A stretch of DNA of 64,000 nucleotides from Kluyvera ascorbata_C (GTDB lineage: Bacteria; Pseudomonadota; Gammaproteobacteria; Enterobacterales; Enterobacteriaceae), in assembly GCF_044197065.1 (NCBI RefSeq), contig NZ_JBIQOI010000002.1, positions 1 through 64,000 of the forward strand, in the 5' to 3' direction. Positions within the stretch are counted from its first letter, which is position 1. Each line of letters starts with the position of its first letter. Positions 61,290-64,000 of this stretch are shown here, one piece after another. The position numbers and the translations under genes are program-made. A model generated the notes under the pieces. That model ran no database searches and was not told where the DNA came from. It saw only the letters and a list, made by a program, of their open reading frames with translations.

Positions 61290-62591
61290 ATGAAAAAACT
61301 GTTTGTGCAGTTTTACCTTTTACTGTTTGTCTGCTTTCTGGTCATGACCATGCTGGTCGGGTTGGTTTATAAGTTCACCGCCGAACGGGCCGGTCGTCAG
61401 TCGCTTGACGATCTGATGAAAAGCTCCCTATATCTGATGCGTAGCGAGCTACGTGAAATCCCGCCGCGCAACTGGAGCAAAACGCTCAACGAGCTTGATC
61501 TTAACCTGTCGTTTGACCTGCGTATTGAGCCGCTAAGCAAATTCCAACTGGGCGAAAGTTCCATGAAGCATCTGCGGGCGGGCGATATTGTGGCGCTGGA
61601 CGACCAGTACACCTTTATTCAACGCATTCCACGCAGCCACTACGTGCTGGCCGTCGGGCCAATACCCTATCTGTATTTTATGCATGAGATGCGGCTGCTT
61701 GATATTGCGCTGATGGCATTTATCGCGATTTCCCTCGCCTTTCCGGTCTTTATCTGGATGCGACCCCACTGGCAGGACATGCTGCGACTGGAAAGCGCCG
61801 CGCAGCGCTTCGGCGAAGGTCATCTGACCGAACGCATTCACTTTGACAGTATGTCCAGCTTCGAGCGTCTTGGCGTTGCCTTTAACCAGATGGCAGATAA
61901 CATCAATGCGCTGATTGCCAGCAAAAAGCAGCTGATTGACGGTATCGCCCACGAACTGCGAACGCCGCTGGTGCGCCTGCGCTATCGCCTTGAGATGAGC
62001 GAAAACCTCACCGAAGCTGAGTTGCTGGCGCTCAACCGTGATATCGGTCAGCTTGAAGCATTGATTGAAGAGCTGCTGACCTACGCGCGCCTCGACCGTC
62101 CACAGACCGAACTCTCTCTGACATCGCCTAACCTGCCACAATGGATTACCGCACACGTTGAAGATGTTCAGGCCGTCAATCCGCAGCGTGAAGTGACCGT
62201 CAACCAGATAACGCCTGGGGATTACGGCGCGCTGGATATGCGCCTGATGGAGCGCGTGCTGGATAACCTGATTAATAACGCCATGCGTTACAGCCAGTCG
62301 CAGATTCAGGTCAGCCTGACGCTGCACGGCAGCCAGGCGTGTCTTCAGGTCGACGATGACGGCCCCGGCATTGCTGAAGGCGAGCGCGAGCGCGTATTTG
62401 AGCCGTTCGTCCGCCTCGACCCAAGCCGCGACCGGGCCACCGGCGGCTGCGGCTTAGGGCTGGCTATCGTTCACTCTATCGCCGTGGCGATGGGCGGACA
62501 GTCGCACTGCGACGTTAGTCCATTGGGCGGCGCACGGTTCAGCCTGACCTGGCCTATTTACCACCACATTTCCCTGCCCGCGGCTAGCTGA
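61290..62591 (+). CDS. rstB: Two-component sensor histidine kinase RstB
   Basis: A 433-residue sensor, the same length as E. coli RstB. Helix 1 (about 5-27), a periplasmic domain, helix 2 (about 135-155), HAMP, the H-box GIAHELRTPLVRLRYR and the GHKL ATPase with N-box (LDNLINNAMRY) and GGCGLGLAIVHS. All catalytic motifs are intact. The cognate rstA is 6.6 kb to the left, so rstB needs its own promoter in 61074-61289; a TATACA hexamer near 61161 has no good -35. A GTCAGACA direct repeat lies at about 61207 and 61231. Confidence 0.97.
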   Translation: MKKLFVQFYLLLFVCFLVMTMLVGLVYKFTAERAGRQSLDDLMKSSLYLMRSELREIPPRNWSKTLNELDLNLSFDLRIEPLSKFQLGESSMKHLRAGDIVALDDQYTFIQRIPRSHYVLAVGPIPYLYFMHEMRLLDIALMAFIAISLAFPVFIWMRPHWQDMLRLESAAQRFGEGHLTERIHFDSMSSFERLGVAFNQMADNINALIASKKQLIDGIAHELRTPLVRLRYRLEMSENLTEAELLALNRDIGQLEALIEELLTYARLDRPQTELSLTSPNLPQWITAHVEDVQAVNPQREVTVNQITPGDYGALDMRLMERVLDNLINNAMRYSQSQIQVSLTLHGSQACLQVDDDGPGIAEGERERVFEPFVRLDPSRDRATGGCGLGLAIVHSIAVAMGGQSHCDVSPLGGARFSLTWPIYHHISLPAAS

Positions 62592-62636
62592 CCGCGGTTT
62601 GCACGGTGCCAGATTCTGGCTTATAGTTAGCGGCAC

Positions 62637-62658
62637 TGACAGTATGTTGTAACTAATT
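62637..62658 (+). other. Replication terminator Ter site (TerB counterpart) in the tus promoter
   Basis: AGTATGTTGTAACTAA (62641-62656) matches the TerB core, ending 22 bp before the tus ATG. The conserved G6 at 62642 is on the left, so the non-permissive face meets forks moving to higher coordinates, the same orientation as the site at 26231. In E. coli Tus represses its own gene through TerB; the layout is the same here. Confidence 0.93.
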
Positions 62659-62677
62659 TCCTTACGGAGAGCGAATC

Positions 62678-63610
62678 ATGGCCAGCTACGACCTCGTTGA
62701 GCGTTTAACCGACACCTTTCGTCAGATAGAGCGCAACCTGCTGGCACTGCGCGACGAACTCTCTGACTGTCGCCTGCTCACTGCGCGAATATTTGAGCTA
62801 CCGGAAGTCAAAAAAAACGCCGAGCACGCCCCGCTATCCCAGATTCAGGTCGTTCAACATCTGGGGCAAACCGCCTTTGAAATGGCGCTGAAGCATTTTA
62901 ATCATCTGTTTATTCAGCAGCAGTCTGAGAACCTCAGTAGCAAAGCTGCGGTGCGCCTTCCCGGCGCTATCTGCCTACAGACAACGACCGAACAGCATGA
63001 AGCGCTCATTGCTCGCGTACAGCACATCAATGCGTTAAAGGCAGCGCTGGAGCAGATAATCACCGTGGATTCCGGCCTGCCGCCGGTGGCGCGTTTCGAG
63101 TGGGTACACCGCTATATTCCCGGTTTGATCACCCTCAACGCCTACCGCTCGCTCACCCTGCTCTCCGACCCAAGCACCATTCGCTTTGGCTGGGCGAACA
63201 AACATATCATTAAGAATTTAACTCGCGATGAAGTACTGGCGCAGTTAGAAAAAAGCCTGAAATCTCCGCGCGCAGTCCCACCGTGGACGCGGGAACAATG
63301 GCAGTCGAGGCTGGAGCGAGAATATCAGGACATTGCCGCGCTGCCGCAGCAGGCAAAGTTGAAAATCAAGCGCCCGGTGAAGGTACAGCCTATTGCTCGC
63401 GTGTGGTACGCCGGTGAGCAAAAGCAGGTGCAGTACGCCTGCCCTGGCCCGTTAATTGCGGTGATTTCCGGGCGCAATGGTGTCAGCGTGCCGGATCTTG
63501 GCGAACTGCTGAACTACGATGCCGATAACGTACAACACCGGCACAAGCCAGAAGCGCAGCCGCTTAAGTTGATGATTGAGCGGCTGCACCTGTGGTTAGC
63601 GCCGGATTAA
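62678..63610 (+). CDS. tus: DNA replication terminus site-binding protein Tus
   Basis: Binds Ter sites and blocks the replicative helicase from one side. 310 residues (E. coli 309). It starts ASYDLVERLTDTFRQIERNL; the core regions RYIPGLITLNAYRSLTLL and RFGWANKHIIKNLTRDEV, which in E. coli contact Ter DNA, are conserved. ACGGAGAGCG precedes the ATG. The 3' end overlaps the convergent fumC end by four bases. Confidence 0.97.
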   Translation: MASYDLVERLTDTFRQIERNLLALRDELSDCRLLTARIFELPEVKKNAEHAPLSQIQVVQHLGQTAFEMALKHFNHLFIQQQSENLSSKAAVRLPGAICLQTTTEQHEALIARVQHINALKAALEQIITVDSGLPPVARFEWVHRYIPGLITLNAYRSLTLLSDPSTIRFGWANKHIIKNLTRDEVLAQLEKSLKSPRAVPPWTREQWQSRLEREYQDIAALPQQAKLKIKRPVKVQPIARVWYAGEQKQVQYACPGPLIAVISGRNGVSVPDLGELLNYDADNVQHRHKPEAQPLKLMIERLHLWLAPD

Positions 63611-64000
63611 CCTCCGCTGACCTGACTGCCGACCATCTCTTCTGGCCGCACCCAGCGGTCAAACTCCTCGGCGCTGAGGTAACCTAACGCCAGCGCCGCG
63701 TTCTTCAACGTCAGCCCCTCTTTGTGCGCTTTCTTGGCAATCTCCGCCGCTTTGTCATAGCCGATGTGGGTGTTCAGCGCCGTCACCAGCATTAACGACT
63801 CGTTAAGCAACTGGTCGATACGTTCGCGGTTAGGCTCAATCCCCACCGCGCAGTGCTCGTTAAAGCTCTCCATACCGTCAGCCAACAGGCGCACGGATTG
63901 CAGTACATTGTGGATGATCATCGGGCGATAAACGTTAAGCTCGAAGTTGCCGGACGCACCGCCGATATTGACCGCCACATCATTGCCCATCACCTGGCAG
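63607..64000 (-). CDS. fumC: Class II fumarate hydratase FumC (3' part)
   Basis: C-terminal 130 residues of the iron-independent fumarase; the gene runs off the right edge and the frame is open through base 64000 (CQVMGNDVAVNIGGASGNFELN in adjoining blocks). It is the last part of the catalytic domain plus the C-terminal domain with AEIAKKAHKEGLTLKNAALAL. The gene order tus-fumC, convergent, is as in E. coli. Confidence 0.96.
   Translation of the reverse strand, partial: CQVMGNDVAVNIGGASGNFELNVYRPMIIHNVLQSVRLLADGMESFNEHCAVGIEPNRERIDQLLNESLMLVTALNTHIGYDKAAEIAKKAHKEGLTLKNAALALGYLSAEEFDRWVRPEEMVGSQVSGG

Noticed and set aside
61533..62327. 264-codon minus-strand frame opposite rstB
   Set aside because: Mirror frame of a conserved histidine kinase; composition typical of antisense frames.
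1..64000. CRISPR arrays, tRNA or rRNA genes
   Set aside because: No regularly spaced repeats and no tRNA T-loop or rRNA segments were found on reading through; a tRNA scan would be decisive.

Overview
The window is chromosomal DNA from a gamma-proteobacterium of the Enterobacteriaceae. Protein matches recalled from E. coli are near full length (Fnr, Ogt, UspE, PntA/PntB, RstA/RstB, Tus, UxaB, GlsB, SmrA). Moderately high GC, a lipoprotein pectinesterase and a complete lower beta-ketoadipate operon point to an Enterobacter/Lelliottia/Kosakonia/Klebsiella-like member rather than E. coli; the genus cannot be fixed from sequence alone. The locus lies in the replication terminus: tus is present, two Ter sites lie in the same orientation (26.2 kb, a TerC counterpart beside uxaB, and 62.6 kb, a TerB counterpart in front of tus), and three exact matS (MatP) sites occur at 15.3, 23.4 and 37.3 kb.

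Region 1 (1-8 kb) is accessory. The window opens inside an IS3-family element that has disrupted the 3' end of a UmuD/S24-like gene remnant. Next comes a cassette of two divergent LysR units: LysR / zinc-type oxidoreductase / second oxidoreductase / M24 peptidase, then an Old Yellow Enzyme reductase divergent from another LysR. Related GTCCGCT-type hairpins bracket the cassette.

Region 2 (8-26 kb) is a mixed metabolic and regulatory stretch: NUDIX hydrolase, SDR/LysR pair, a four-gene metal-chelate ABC importer plus MFS exporter operon with a strong promoter and a Fur-like site, a lipoprotein, VF530 protein, DigH glycosidase lipoprotein, a hydroxy-amino-acid permease, a Cfa-type cyclopropane synthase divergent from an AraC regulator, a PerC-like regulator, an MBL hydrolase/GlxA-type regulator pair and a 32-residue membrane peptide.

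Region 3 (25-34 kb) is the conserved yneE-uxaB-dgcF-yneG-glsB-sad-ptrR block with two acetyltransferases. Region 4 (34-42.4 kb) holds an unusual L-2-hydroxyacid dehydrogenase, a pectinesterase lipoprotein and pcaIJFBDC divergent from pcaR with visible PcaR-type boxes. Together these suggest use of plant-derived pectin and aromatics.

Region 5 (42.4-53.8 kb) is core: smrA, the McaS small RNA (recognised here from its promoter, 5' hairpin and terminator), ogt, fnr, uspE, a YdiH-like small protein, pntAB, ydgH, an arcD/ydgI antiporter, folM and ydgC. Region 6 (53.9-64 kb) begins with rstA, but rstB is 6.6 kb away. Between them sit an isochorismatase-like hydrolase, a cystine symporter, a membrane protein, a PhzF protein, a frameshifted alpha/beta hydrolase, a TetR regulator and an arginase-fold protein with a perfect 22-bp palindrome in its promoter. 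rstB, TerB, tus and the 3' part of fumC close the window.
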